Shown here piece by piece: positions 46,695-58,687 of a stretch of DNA of 64,000 nucleotides (position 1 is its first letter; every line of letters begins with the position of its first letter). The position numbers and the translations under genes were made by a program. The notes beneath the pieces are model-generated. The model worked only from the letters and a program-made list of their open reading frames with translations, made no database searches and was not told where the DNA came from. The stretch is from contig CAJNOL010000119.1 of NCBI GenBank assembly GCA_905250125.1, positions 182,030-246,029 on the forward strand. Reading direction: 5' to 3'. The stretch is from Rotaria sordida. Taxonomy: Eukaryota > Rotifera > Eurotatoria > Philodinida > Philodinidae.

Positions 46695-49519
46695 GATCTA
46701 CAGTTCAAGATGCAATGCAAATACTTTTCTTATTGCATTCCAACGTTGACCAAATGGAACCATGTATTTACATGAACAAATAATAGAGAATTTTACTGAT
46801 TTTTTTTACTATGTTTTTGCATTTTTATCATAATAGCTGGACATTTCGATGAAAACGTAAGGAAAAGTAAGAAAGTGCATTGTATCTTAAACTATAGATA
46901 TCAAGTTCCTCTATCTAAATCAAAGGTCAAAATCAAAATTTCATCCGGATGGCAGGTCATTTTCATGCATTCTTTCCCATGTTCTTTAGAGATGACTAAT
47001 TTTAAAAGGATTTCGTCTTACACATTATCTGAGAAAAAGACGTCCTCCTGTCTCATCTATCGATTGGTGAAAACCGCAGGTCTCTAGCTCGTTGCGTTTT
47101 TGAGTTATTTAAAAAACAGTGGCATGCACTTTATTTTGAAACGGACAGTAGAATAGAATATTCTGTCATTGAAAGAAGTGTTATTGACAATTTCATCAAT
47201 GAGCATTACTATGATTTCATTCAAAGAATATATTTATAATGAGTCATATTCAATTTTATGCTGTGCTCGTCCATTGAGATTATCACTCTCATAGTAACAG
47301 TTACATGCAGTATCTTGATTTTATAGTTTTAAACCATTTGGTTATATGAAACCATAAACGAAAATACAACACGATAAATTTAATGAACATACTATATTTA
47401 CATCAATATTCTGTATCTTTTTTTTTTGTTTCTATCGTTATGACTGGTTTTCAGCGCTGTTGGAACTGTGTCCGGGAATAATTAATATTATATCACATTT
47501 TCATTTCAGCTGAAATATTTCAAAATGCAAAATTTGAGAGAACTAAAAGAAAATAAGTTGACAATAGTATACAATCTTGTCAATAAGATTTGAATGAAAC
47601 TCTTCTTTTAAAAAAATATATACCATTTCGATATTGTAAAAAATGATCACATATATCTATTGAATAATATCTTCATTCCATTTCGATTGATTGCTGTATT
47701 CTATTATAAAGAAGAAAAGAATTCGAATATAACATTTGTACATAGATATTGACATTAAATACTTGTTGTTACCTTCTTTTTGTCCAATATGATACAAAAT
47801 TCAAAACAAAAATATTCGGTCATTTCCAAGTGAATGGGATACAGTGGGTTCCGATAGGAAAATGGTAGGAACTTGGAAGCAGGAATCCGATGAAAAGATC
47901 CGGTGATCGGATTTATCCAATTCCAGTCGGAATCGAGCAGAGCCAGCGATTGGATACAACCATTGGATTTCTGCTTTACAGTTTCTATCATTTCTTTACT
48001 GGAAACAATGCCTTACCTGCGGGTTTCAGCCGAAAATTCGCGAATCCGAGCAGCAGAATAATCGATTTAAGTTACTGTTATGCCAAAGCGAGGGACTATT
48101 TGGATTTTTTTTCGGAATTTATTGAATTTATCTAGATTAATCCATTGATATCATATAACACATTTGAACTGTACCAAAAGAAAGACAATTCTGAAGTGTC
48201 AGTTCTCACCATCAGTATAATTCTTTTTCTTTCATGATTAAGATGTACGACGGAATTTATAGAAAAAGCTCGAACAAATAAAGCCCGAAAGCGGCAGTAA
48301 TGTTCTTGCTAGGCATGATTTAATTTTAGATTATAGATTAAAAACAGGTCTCCTGTTTGCATTTTTGTTTATTCGTTGTGTTGAAAAGCATCAAAGAAAG
48401 AAGAAACGATTTACTCTTACAATTATAATAATTTACTGAGATTATAACGCATTACAGTATTTACGTTTAGATGTGTGATTTGATTAATCAAGATCATTGT
48501 ATTCAATCATTCAACATTCACTGCATCTACACGGATAATTTGTCCTCCGATTTAGGATATACATTCTATTGAGTCCAATGGCATGGAATAACGATGATAC
48601 TTTGTAATAAAATGTAGTTAGACAGATACAGTCATTGTTTATTACTTTAAAACAGTGTGCGAAATTATGGGTAGTTTTACAAGCGAGCTCCAGGGCACTA
48701 GCTTAAGATTATTGAAAAAAGAACTGGTCGATCAGTTCGTTACTATCTCTCATTGTAGCCGATGGCTTGAACAGCCACACTCGTAATTTCAATCTTAGCT
48801 CTTCATGCGCAGTGTTTCAACTAAAAGTTTGACGATGTTCATTCATTATCGTATAAGAACAAATATTGAACTCATGACTATAAAACGATATCGATTTCAA
48901 ACTCGTACTGTTTCATAGTAAACCACCTGACTACCAAAGAGAAAATGCTTGCGAATCATATTTTTGATAGATACTTTCATGTATAGTCAATCGCAAAAAA
49001 CACAAATTTTGTCAGAGGATTTTTTTCATCTGTAGAACTTTGTAGAGCTCGTTGTGTTGATTATTTTGGTAAAAACATATTTAAATTTACTCAATAAATC
49101 ATAGTGCTGGAGTCTAAATATTCGAAATTGTCAACTACCGCTCAACAGCAGTCAAGAATAGCCGAAGATTTTGAGTATTTTGACTCTAACGCCATGACTT
49201 ATCAAGTGAATGAGCTTTACAAAATTTTACAGACAAAAAAATTATCTGAGAACCTTGTATTTTTTGCAGTGGACTACTCAGGGAAATATTCGTCCAAAAT
49301 ATAATTTGTAAGCATTTTGTCGTTTGTAGTGAGATTAATAAGCATCGTCATTTTACTACGATTTACTTATGTGAACTTTTATATTTCATTTTTTGTAAGA
49401 TTTACGTATTTCAAAATATCTGGAATCGATTGAGTTGCTAATAAATCAGAATGTGATTAAATCCATCGATGATATTATGGGGAGTGACTCTTTATCTTTA
49501 CTATCCTTTATAATAAAGG
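46695..49519. other. Gene-free region
   Basis: No convincing gene. A patch near 47800-48110 is locally richer in G+C and open in two overlapping frames, but neither protein is recognisable and both are short. A 66-aa frame at 49104-49304 is also unsupported. Confidence 0.5.
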
Positions 49520-50331
49520 ATAAAGATAAAATAAAGGAATAAAAGATACTTTTACAAGAGATAATGTGACTAGAAGAGTTCTAGAGTCGTAAAAATTTGT
49601 ATTCAGAGAGATTTTCCTCATTAAAAAAATATTTTGATTGAAAACACTCTACCTAAGACAAGATTCAAAAAATAGAGAAATACAAACTTTGTTTCTGTTT
49701 TTTTTTAATGTATTAACAAGCATGGAAGTGTTCTTATGGTATTCTTGATGCTATTTAAATCTCATTGTGTTATGAGGCATCTTTTTGAGACGCTATTTTA
49801 AAGTCATATCATGTCTCAATTCGATGTCGCTCACATTCCTCATCTCTGAACAAGAATTCCTTGTGATTGTTAGTTCAACTTCAACCTATCTATAAGTTCA
49901 CGAACCATAATCCATGTTTCCTCGACTAAAGGAAGGATCATACGAAATAAAACGAGTTTATATGCTTGGTCCTATATGTTTAACAATCACAAGGAATTCT
50001 TGTTCAGAGATGAGGAGTGTGAGCGACATCCATTTGAGATATGATATGACTTTAAAATAGCGTCTCAAAAAGACGTCTCATAACACAATGAGACTTAAAT
50101 GACATCAAAAATACCATAAGAACACTTTCTTGCTTGTTAATACACTAAAAAAAACAGAGACAAAGTTTTCATTTCTCTATTTTTTGAATCTCGCCTTACG
50201 TAGAGTGTTTTTAATCAAGATATTTTTTTAATGAGAAGAATCTTTCTGAATACGGATTATACGACTCTAGAACTCTTCTAGTTTCATTATCTTCTGCAAA
50301 AGTATCCTTTATTACTTTATTTTATCTTTAT
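49520..50331. mobile_element. Foldback element with ~350-bp arms
   Basis: 49520-49871 recurs as reverse complement at 49981-50331, roughly 90% alike by eye, separated by a 109-bp loop. Inner arm ends read ACAAGAATTCCTTGTGATTGTTA; outer ends are A+T-rich (ATAAAGATAAAATAAAG). No ORF. Such arms can form a long hairpin RNA. Confidence 0.88.
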
Positions 50332-51737
50332 AAAATAAATGATAAATTGTTTTTTGTCATTACTTTATCTTTAATAAATAAAAATAAGCGATATATTTAT
50401 CTTTATTCTATAAAATAGTATTAAAGGACTACCTCTAGATACTATTTCGAATTTTATGGGATATTGGATTGAGGCCTTTGCCTTCAGTAGAATTTCCATG
50501 AACTGTTTCAGTTCTGATACAAGCATAAACGAAATTATTAATCAATAATCTTCTTACTTTTATTTTTTAATTAGTAAAGCCATTTATTTAGTATACGTAG
50601 AAGTGTATCTTTAACAAATATTGACTCTGTAAAATGACAATAAATCGCATTGATAATGCTTTGAAAAATTGACTGACAAGAAAAACAATCGACATAAAAA
50701 GATGGATATGATATTCACATATCTTTCTTATTGAAAACAAAAACTAACTTGAAAAACATTTTAACTTTAAACTTATAGTATACCATTCATTTAGCTAAAC
50801 ACAAATTTCAGAGTATAATTTTGTTGTAAAACGACGTTCTTGCTGAAATTATCCAACAATGATTCAATATATATATATATATAGATCCTATCTTAATCAC
50901 CCTATAAAATTTCTAAAGATGATCTCAATCTATTTTCTATACGTCGACGATTCAAACGCTATCAATTCTTCACTTTTATACATGGTATAAAAGTCACATC
51001 GCTGTATAAAGGAAGTGTACACTTTGCCTAATAAAAATATTGGCCAAATAAAAAAAAATGATTGTATTATTTCGAGAATACTTTAAAGGAACAAAATGAT
51101 TGAAAAAAGACGCATGTACAGGTGAGTTTAATAAACTCAGTATATGTTTGCTTTTCTTACTCACTTTTTTGAATGTTCGCTAATAGAAGTACATTGATGC
51201 TGAAAAATAGGTAATTACCAAAAAAAGCCCAAATTTTTTTTTATATAATTTTTGTTTGTCATGGTTTTGAAATAGAAAAAAACACATATAAAGTATCTCT
51301 AAACTTCATTCTAACAGCATTTGTTTTCGTGATCGAAGTAAGTGTATATCAGAATACTTAAAGAAATAACCTAAGTACTCTATGCTTACAAAAACCTAAA
51401 TTTTATGATTGACTAAAAGATTACTTGTATTTCGTTCTTTTATGAATGCGTCATCAGATTGAAAAGAACTTATATGGATGAAATGAATGAATCAGTTTAT
51501 TGTATTTATTACGATTTCTATTGAAAGCTCTGAGAAATAAACACGTTAATACGAAACTATTCGATTGAATGATGATGACAGTATTTGAGATGTTTAAACA
51601 AAAAAAGTATGAATGAGAAAGAAAAAAAAATGTGTAGGTGATTCACTCTATTATTAATAGTCATCTATATGTAACTAACATTTGTCATTCCAAAGACTAG
51701 ACTCAGTTCAACTATAAAATAATTCAAAATCAACGAC
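50332..51737. other. Gene-free region, trypsin 5' flank
   Basis: A+T-rich sequence with a short (TA)n run near 50868-50882. No gene seen; should include the trypsin promoter. Confidence 0.5.
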
Positions 51738-52783
51738 ATGACATTCTTTTGGATAGTACTATTACTGACAATTACTCAACCGACTTATCAAGTACTGTAT
51801 TCATGCAATTCAAGTGTCGCTTGTGGATGTTCATCGAATCCAGTCTCAATTGGCCGTATTGTAGGTGGAGAAGCCGCTGGTGTATCAACTTGGAGTTGGA
51901 CTGTGTCAATTCTTATTGGTAATGGTTACTTATGTGGTGGATCAATCATGTCAAATTCATGGATCATCACAGCAGCGCATTGTGTAGATACTGGCTTTGA
52001 TTTGTCGGTCACTATTTATGCAGGATCCAATAAACAATGGTTTGGTACTCAAGTTCGAACAGTGTCACAGATTATTCTACATCCTTACTATAACAAGACC
52101 ACTTTTATCAATGATATTGCTCTATTAAAACTTGCTTCTCCACTCAATATGAGTGATCATAATGTGAATAGAATCTGTATGCCACTTGTCAGTTCAACAA
52201 TCCTAGCATCTGTCCAATGGCCAGCGGTTGATACGACTGTAAGTTTCTTTCTCTCTCCAATAGTTCTTACTCATTTCCTTTGATAGGTTGTAGCAGTTGG
52301 ATGGGGCAGATTGTCTGAGGGTGGTTCTTCAGCAACAAGTCTTCAACAAGTTACCTTGCAAACAATAGACTATCTAGCATCGACTTGTACATCAGTGATA
52401 AGTGATGAAAAAGTACAATTCTGTGCTGGAGTTCCTGGAAATACCAAAGGTTATTTTACACTTGTTTTATGTTGCTGTAATTTAACTTGTTGTCACACTT
52501 TTTTGTAGATGCATGTCAAGGTGACTCCGGTGGTCCATTGATGATGTTTACATCAAGTAATCAATGGGTATTAGTTGGTCTAACAAGTAATGGTATTGGA
52601 TGTGCACGAGCACGTTATTCTGGTATTTATACTAGTGTAGCTGTTTACAAAGATTGGATCCAATCCTACACAAATGATTCTTATTGGCTTGTAATGAAAT
52701 CACATGCAAACATGATTTCAATGTCCACTGTTATTTTATTTTTCTTCCATGGACTAATTCCTCTTGTAATATTTCGTCCATGA
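51738..52783 (+). CDS. Secreted/membrane-tethered trypsin-like serine protease
   Basis: Exons 51738-52238, 52287-52449 and 52509-52783, 939 nt, 312 aa. Signal peptide at residues 1-~20 ([10 protein letters not shown]). A short Cys-containing propeptide ends in R40 before IVGG (41-44), the trypsin-type activation site. The S1-family triad is complete: H81 in TAAHC, D126 in NDIALLK and S228 in GDSGGP. D222, six residues before the serine, gives trypsin-like (Arg/Lys) specificity. A hydrophobic C-terminus ([18 protein letters not shown]) suggests a GPI anchor or membrane tail, as in testisin/prostasin-type proteases. It is the only intact member of a local three-copy array on this strand. Role (digestion, fertilisation, defence) cannot be told. 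Confidence 0.93.
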
Positions 52784-53297
52784 ATAACATGATATTTTTT
52801 CTATAGTTTCTATGTTTAGACTTTAAGTCATCTTTAAATTGATTTATTTTCTACTCTATTCGTATCTTCATTTCTCATCGCATAACGAATTTTGAATAAA
52901 ATTAGAAAAAAATAAAATTTTCAATAGTGTTTTTGAAATATCTAATTTAAATATATTGAACAGAAACTATCGACCAAGATTTCGCGACAATTGGTTCTCA
53001 CATATAATAATATTGATTAACAAAGAAACCCAACTGAAGATCATTGAGCGTAACTAAATGAATATGTAACGATTATAATAGCATAGTTATATCTATTATA
53101 TATCATTTGTTCATGATTTCTGGTAGTAGGAAACTGTACAAGGCAACGTGATAAATTATAAAGATCAAAATCATTATTATTGGAGATTTGAATTAGTTGA
53201 AAGATTGTCGATAGAAAAGCAGGAATGAACAGGTTTTACTCATTTGAACATGAAGAAACAAAATCGGTCGACATCAGTTTGATGAAGCATCATTCAG

Positions 53298-54893
53298 TAA
53301 AGGAGATGTTGCAATAAGGTCGTTTCTTTGCCATTACATGGTCATTTTTTTTCGATCAGAAGAGTATGAGGGCGTTGTTAGGAGTATTTCTTGAGACTCA
53401 ATTTTGCTCTATTTCAACACGACAATTTTGGTCACTGTGATTTCCCTACAAATTTCAAAAATTTTTTTCTTCTCAAATTACTCCAAGATGGTATTCACTA
53501 GACGCAACTTTTCACACTGATCACTAATATCGTATTTAAAACAAAAAAAAATTGAGTTTTAACAAAGAAACACACGTGCTACATATAAATTGATCGCACA
53601 GTAGTTTTTCACTTGACAACACTTTTTGGTATATAAGAAATATACTTAAATAAATAGGTTCATTTTCTGAGATATAAAGTATTTAGGCAAAACTGTTTGG
53701 TTTATCCATTCCAAGTGAAATGAGCTCTAAAAAACTTATACTTGATTGCAAATTCGCAAAAAAAGGTAGAAATATTTTAAAAGATGAGTTTTATGACTTT
53801 TTATCCGACTTTATATTACTCGAAGATGTTCTGGTATCAAGAAGTCATATACACTGTCCGATAAAGTTTCCGATGTCTTATCCGAATATGAATTTCAAAT
53901 TCGCATATAAAGATGTACATCAGATTTTCAGAGATCCTCTAGAAAACCAATCCTAGAAACATAAAGAATTTAGGTTTTTGGATAATACCAACATATTTAG
54001 CATATCTTAAAACCTATTTCGACAATTTTCCACAGCCTGAACCCGACCACAACAATAGATATTCAGAATGTTCTAATTGATTGTTAAGGAAGCCAGTTTT
54101 TTCCGTAGATTGAAGCAACTAGTGTATTACATAATTGTGTCTAGTAAAAACTATAAAAAAATTGTAGGAATAGGTTTTAAGATATGCTAAATACGTTGGC
54201 GTTGCCGAAACGTCTAATTTCTTTAGGATTCTAGGGTTGGTTTTCTAGAGGATCTCTAGAAATCCGATATACATCTTTCTATGCGAATTCGACATTCATA
54301 TTCGGATAAGGCATAAAAAACTTTGTCGGACAGTGTATATGATTTTATGATATCAGAACATCTTCGAGTAATATAAAGTCGGATAAAAAGTCATAAAACT
54401 CATCTTTTAAAATATTTCTACCTTTTTTTGCGAATTTGCAATCAAGTATAAGTTTTTTAGAGCTCATTTCACTTGAAATGGATAAACCAAACAGTTTTGC
54501 CTAAATACTTTATATCTCAGAAAATAAACCTATTTATTTAAGTATATTTCTTATATGCAAAAAGAGTTGTCAGATGAGAAGCAACTTAGTGATAGATTTA
54601 TTTGTAGTATGCGTGTTTCTCTGTTAAAAAACTTAAATCTTTTTCGGTTTTAAATACAATATTCATGATCAGCACGAAAAGTTGTACCTAGTGAATATAA
54701 TCGTGAAGTAATTTAAAAGAAAAAAGTTTTTGGAAGTCGTGTAGGGAACCACAGTGGTCAAAAAGATTATATCGAGATACAGCAAAACTAAGCCTCAGGA
54801 AATACTCCTAACAACTCCCTGATACACTTTCGATCGAAATAAAACGAAAATATCATGAGCAAAAGACACGGCCTTATTGCAACACCTCCTTTA
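53298..54893. mobile_element. Large foldback element with ~730-bp arms
   Basis: Arm 53298-54029 recurs inverted at 54157-54893, with a loop of about 127 bp. Ends read TAAAGGAG(A/G)TGTTGCAATAAGG. Divergence is around 10-20% by eye. It lies between the intact trypsin gene and its first decayed copy. Frames inside the arms (for example 53720-53956) are not recognisable. One of the longest perfect-order palindromes in the window. Confidence 0.9.
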
Positions 54894-55419
54894 GATAGTG
54901 CTACAGAATATATATACACAAATTTGTACATAACTAACCTTAACATTGATTCGTACTTATTCTAATAGATCAAATTATAACTTGACAAGAACACAGAAGT
55001 TTTCTTAAGGCAAAGAATTCCATAGTCGAAAATATCTTTGACGTCAGGATAATAATAATCCATATATATATAGTCTCGTTTTGCTTGACTTTTTACTAAT
55101 GATGATGCAACATATTTTGTAAGATGCGTTATTCAAAGTAAAAAAAAAATCGTTGACGAACAGTAAATAATCATTCATGTCATGCGAAGTGGAAACGTAA
55201 AGAACAAAGTACCCTCATGTTAGAATAAAACATAATTTCAAATCATCACTCCTGCTGGCAAGGTAATGTATAAGACTACCTGAAGAAAATAATAACGTAA
55301 GATTTTTGCAAAATATTTCTTTTCTTGCATTCTCGTTTATAACTACCATATTGCCATTACCTTAACTATTCTTCTTTCTAAGTACTTTGAAACTTAATCA
55401 TTAAGTAACGTACATATGT

Positions 55420-56115
55420 AATTCAAGTGTAATATGTGTTTGTTCTAGCAATACAGTAATAGTCACAAAAATTGTAGGTAAAGAAACCGTCGATTCAAAA
55501 ACTTGGGATTGGGCTGTATTTTTCATAATGAATAATACATTTTTTTTATGATGGATCCATTTTATCAAATATTTGGATAATTACAGCAGTATATTGTGTA
55601 AATGGTGATTCTGCTTCTCAAATTATCGTTTTGGCTGGATCCAAAATATCCTTCGGTGAAATCTTCAGTGAATGCATAAAACAATGAATAAACAACATGG
55701 ATTTTCATTTATTTATTAATTTATTTAAATAATAGATTATTGCCATCGGTTGGAGAAGGTTATCAAACACTGTTCTATCATCACAGATACTTCAGCAAGT
55801 GACTCTTCAAGTAACCTTTGGTCAAAGTATTATCTGTAGCTCTTCGTTAAAAGATCAATCAAAACAATTTTGTACACATGTGACCACTCATAACAAAGGT
55901 AAAACTCTAATACATACTGATTTCAAAATTTAAAATAATAATTATATTGTCTCAATAGATGTATGTTATAGTGATTCAGGTAGTCCTTCAATGCTGTTTA
56001 GTTCGAATAGCCGGTGGCTAATAATCTCTATCACTTCATTTGAAGAAATCCATGTAATGTATTGTGTTGCGTAGTTATTTAAAAATTGGAATTTTATTTA
56101 AACTTTTGCTTCATC
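55420..56115 (+). pseudogene. Decayed trypsin-like gene, copy 1
   Basis: Frame-shifted remains of the same gene as at 51738: NSSVICVCSSN then KIVGKETVDSKTWDWAV, SNIWIITAVYCVN (catalytic His replaced by Tyr), IAIGWRRLSN, LQQVTLQ, and DVCYSDSGSPSMLFSSNSRWL, where GDSGGP has become SDSGSP. Relics of both introns are still present, so it arose by DNA duplication rather than retroposition. Stops and a frameshift in the first exon rule out a working product. Confidence 0.88.
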
Positions 56116-57322
56116 GAAAAACGAAATCAATAGAACAAACGTGAGCTTCATGTTTCATTATTTATCTTCCGTGTATTTTATTCAATTTCTAGCAAAACAT
56201 AAATAAATAGTTCTAAAGTATAAATATTATGGTAGGATCTACAAAAATAAGCATGATATTTGTTAGAAAGAATATTTCATAGCCAACGACATTTGTTCAT
56301 TTGGAATGATGTGATCAGACTTTAACATTCCTATAGGAAAACATTCAAAACAAATATTATTGTTTAAATATGATCATACGAGTTCAACAAGCCAGATTGA
56401 TTGTCATAATGAAAGTCTAAAGAAAATTGATATTATGATTTCTGACCATTGTTAGCTTGGATTTTACTGTAAAACTTTACGAATACATAAGATCTCAATG
56501 GTGGCTTAGTATCTTGGTGTTAAGGCATCAGAAAAAAAATATATCCAACATTTTTGTTTATGCTTTCAACAAATATATATCGAAAATAAATATTAATAGA
56601 AGTTAATCTTATTTTTTTATGAAAACTATGAATGTTTGTTAAAATATTCGACTATAACTGAAACTAAGAAAAAAAAATAATATGACTATAAGCATTTAAA
56701 AGTAGTAATGTAGATGAAATTCTTCGAGATACTCTACGACGGGAGCTTGTCGCCAAACAATGATTTTCAAAACAATAATAATCATTGTTTACTTCATAAC
56801 ATATGTTTCACAAGTTATTATTTGCTTTGTTGCATTATTGCTCAATACATTACCATTTATCTGTAGAAAGATATGGCTGCGTTCAAACAACATTTCACTA
56901 TTTTGATTGCTCGTCTTCCTAACTCTTTCTTCATATTCAAACAAGATGAAAAATTATACCCTTTAAAAGAATACTATTCAATAGCAGACAACGTGTTCAT
57001 TACTTTTTCCTTCTATTTTTCAGAAATATCAATCATAATTTAGAAAGTAGAAAAGAGTGTAGCGTTCAGTTCTTGGTAATCTATTGCTTGAAAATACTAT
57101 TCGTTTGACTTTTGAATTTATTATTAGTAGAACCGATAAAATATAACAACAACAGTGTTTTCATGAGATTTCATGTGCTGTATGGATATTACATTTTAGT
57201 TTTTCTCGAAAAAAATTTTGTAAATTGAACTAACGAAAAGATCACAAATTGTAATATGATTTTACTTTAGATAATTATTAGACGTGGCGTTATCGGAACG
57301 ATTTAACAAAGAATTGACTCAT

Positions 57323-58166
57323 GTAATTGCAAGTACATCATGCAAATATTTAATGAATTTATCAATATTAAGAAAAATTAAGAGTGAAGAAGCAGGTGTT
57401 ACAGCAACTGGACAATGAGCCATATAACTTTTTATTAGTGGCAATTATTTATGTAGTAAACCGATCGTGTCAAATTTATGAATTAACACAATAGCACATT
57501 ATATAAACATTGTAGTTATATCACAGATTACTATTTATGTAGATTTAAATATTCGTTGATTTGATAATCAACACTGACTATCATCATATATCATTGTTTA
57601 TTCAAATTAGAATCCATCCATTTTTGTTGATGATATTTCTCTGTTACATATTGCTTTGCGATTGAATATAACCAATCTTCGGATGAATGCCATTGGTATG
57701 AAGCATCGCAACCCATTAGTATTAGGTGTTTGGGGAATAGCCGTCGGCAAATATTACCATATGTTATTTCTTTTATCTCTCTGTTGTTTTTCTCTATGTT
57801 TTTAAAACTATTTGTTAGGTCATAGCCATCGGATGGAATGAATTGAAGTCAATGGGTACATTACATCAAAATTCAATTTATGTTCCTTAGTTACGTTATT
57901 GACCAGTACAGTTATGTGCTGATGTTTATAGTAGTGACAAAGATTTGTTTTTTGTATATCTTTCTATCTTTTATTAATGTTTATCTTATTTATTTGTTTA
58001 TAGATTCATCTCAAGGACAACACAGATGATGCTCAGATGACATTTATTTCAAACAATCAATGAGTGTTGGTTAATCTAAAAAAATAATGATATTCAATGT
58101 GATCAACTATTAGCGAATGTTTATAACCCGTATTATTTGATATCAAGATTAGATTAGTTTGACAAT
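57323..58166 (+). pseudogene. Decayed trypsin-like gene, copy 2
   Basis: More eroded copy: KIKSEEAGVTATGQ (for [15 protein letters not shown]), SGNYLCSKPIVSN (for [13 protein letters not shown]), an AHYI at the AAHCV position, VDDISLLHIALRLN (for [14 protein letters not shown]), VIAIGWNELKS, and DSSQG with the catalytic GDSGGP destroyed. Many in-frame stops. The intron-2 acceptor position is still recognisable near 57820. Older than copy 1. Confidence 0.85.
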
Positions 58167-58687
58167 GAATGTTTTCTATAGTCATGCAGTGGTGGTGTCT
58201 CACAAATAATCTTTTCTTGTTTTATCATTTGTTTTTTTCTTTCATTTTATCGAACGATGAAAGATTAATAATGTTTTCCGTGACAGTATATTTAATTATT
58301 TATAACGCTTCATAAAATAAGAAAAAGAAAATCTACAGATTAATTTTACAACTATTCTTATTTAATATATGTTTGTACTGAATTATTAGCAAAATTACTG
58401 AATCCGATCTAAATACATAAATATCATGATGTATATAATCGATAACAACAATGTTACGAGACTATGACGATACACTAGAATGGAACTATTATTTGAGTAG
58501 GTGAGATAAAATCTATTGACTACTAAATTATAATCATAGATGATTAGAAGATTTCTAATATAGAAAGAAAAGTTTAAATAACAATTATTTTATTATAAAT
58601 ACTGTGCGCGTATCATTTAATAACTTGTATTCATATTTAGTTACTAAGAATATTAGTATTATTCTTGATAAGACTATAAAATCTATT

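Noticed and set aside
47755-48135. Overlapping plus and minus frames in a G+C-richer patch
   Set aside because: Neither product is recognisable, no splice or start context; may be an eroded transposon, but I cannot support it.
49104-49304. 66-residue frame upstream of the foldback
   Set aside because: No start context, no homology recalled, isolated.
53720-53956. 78-residue frame inside the left arm of the 1.6-kb foldback
   Set aside because: The mirrored arm carries frame-breaking differences, so there is no sign of coding constraint.
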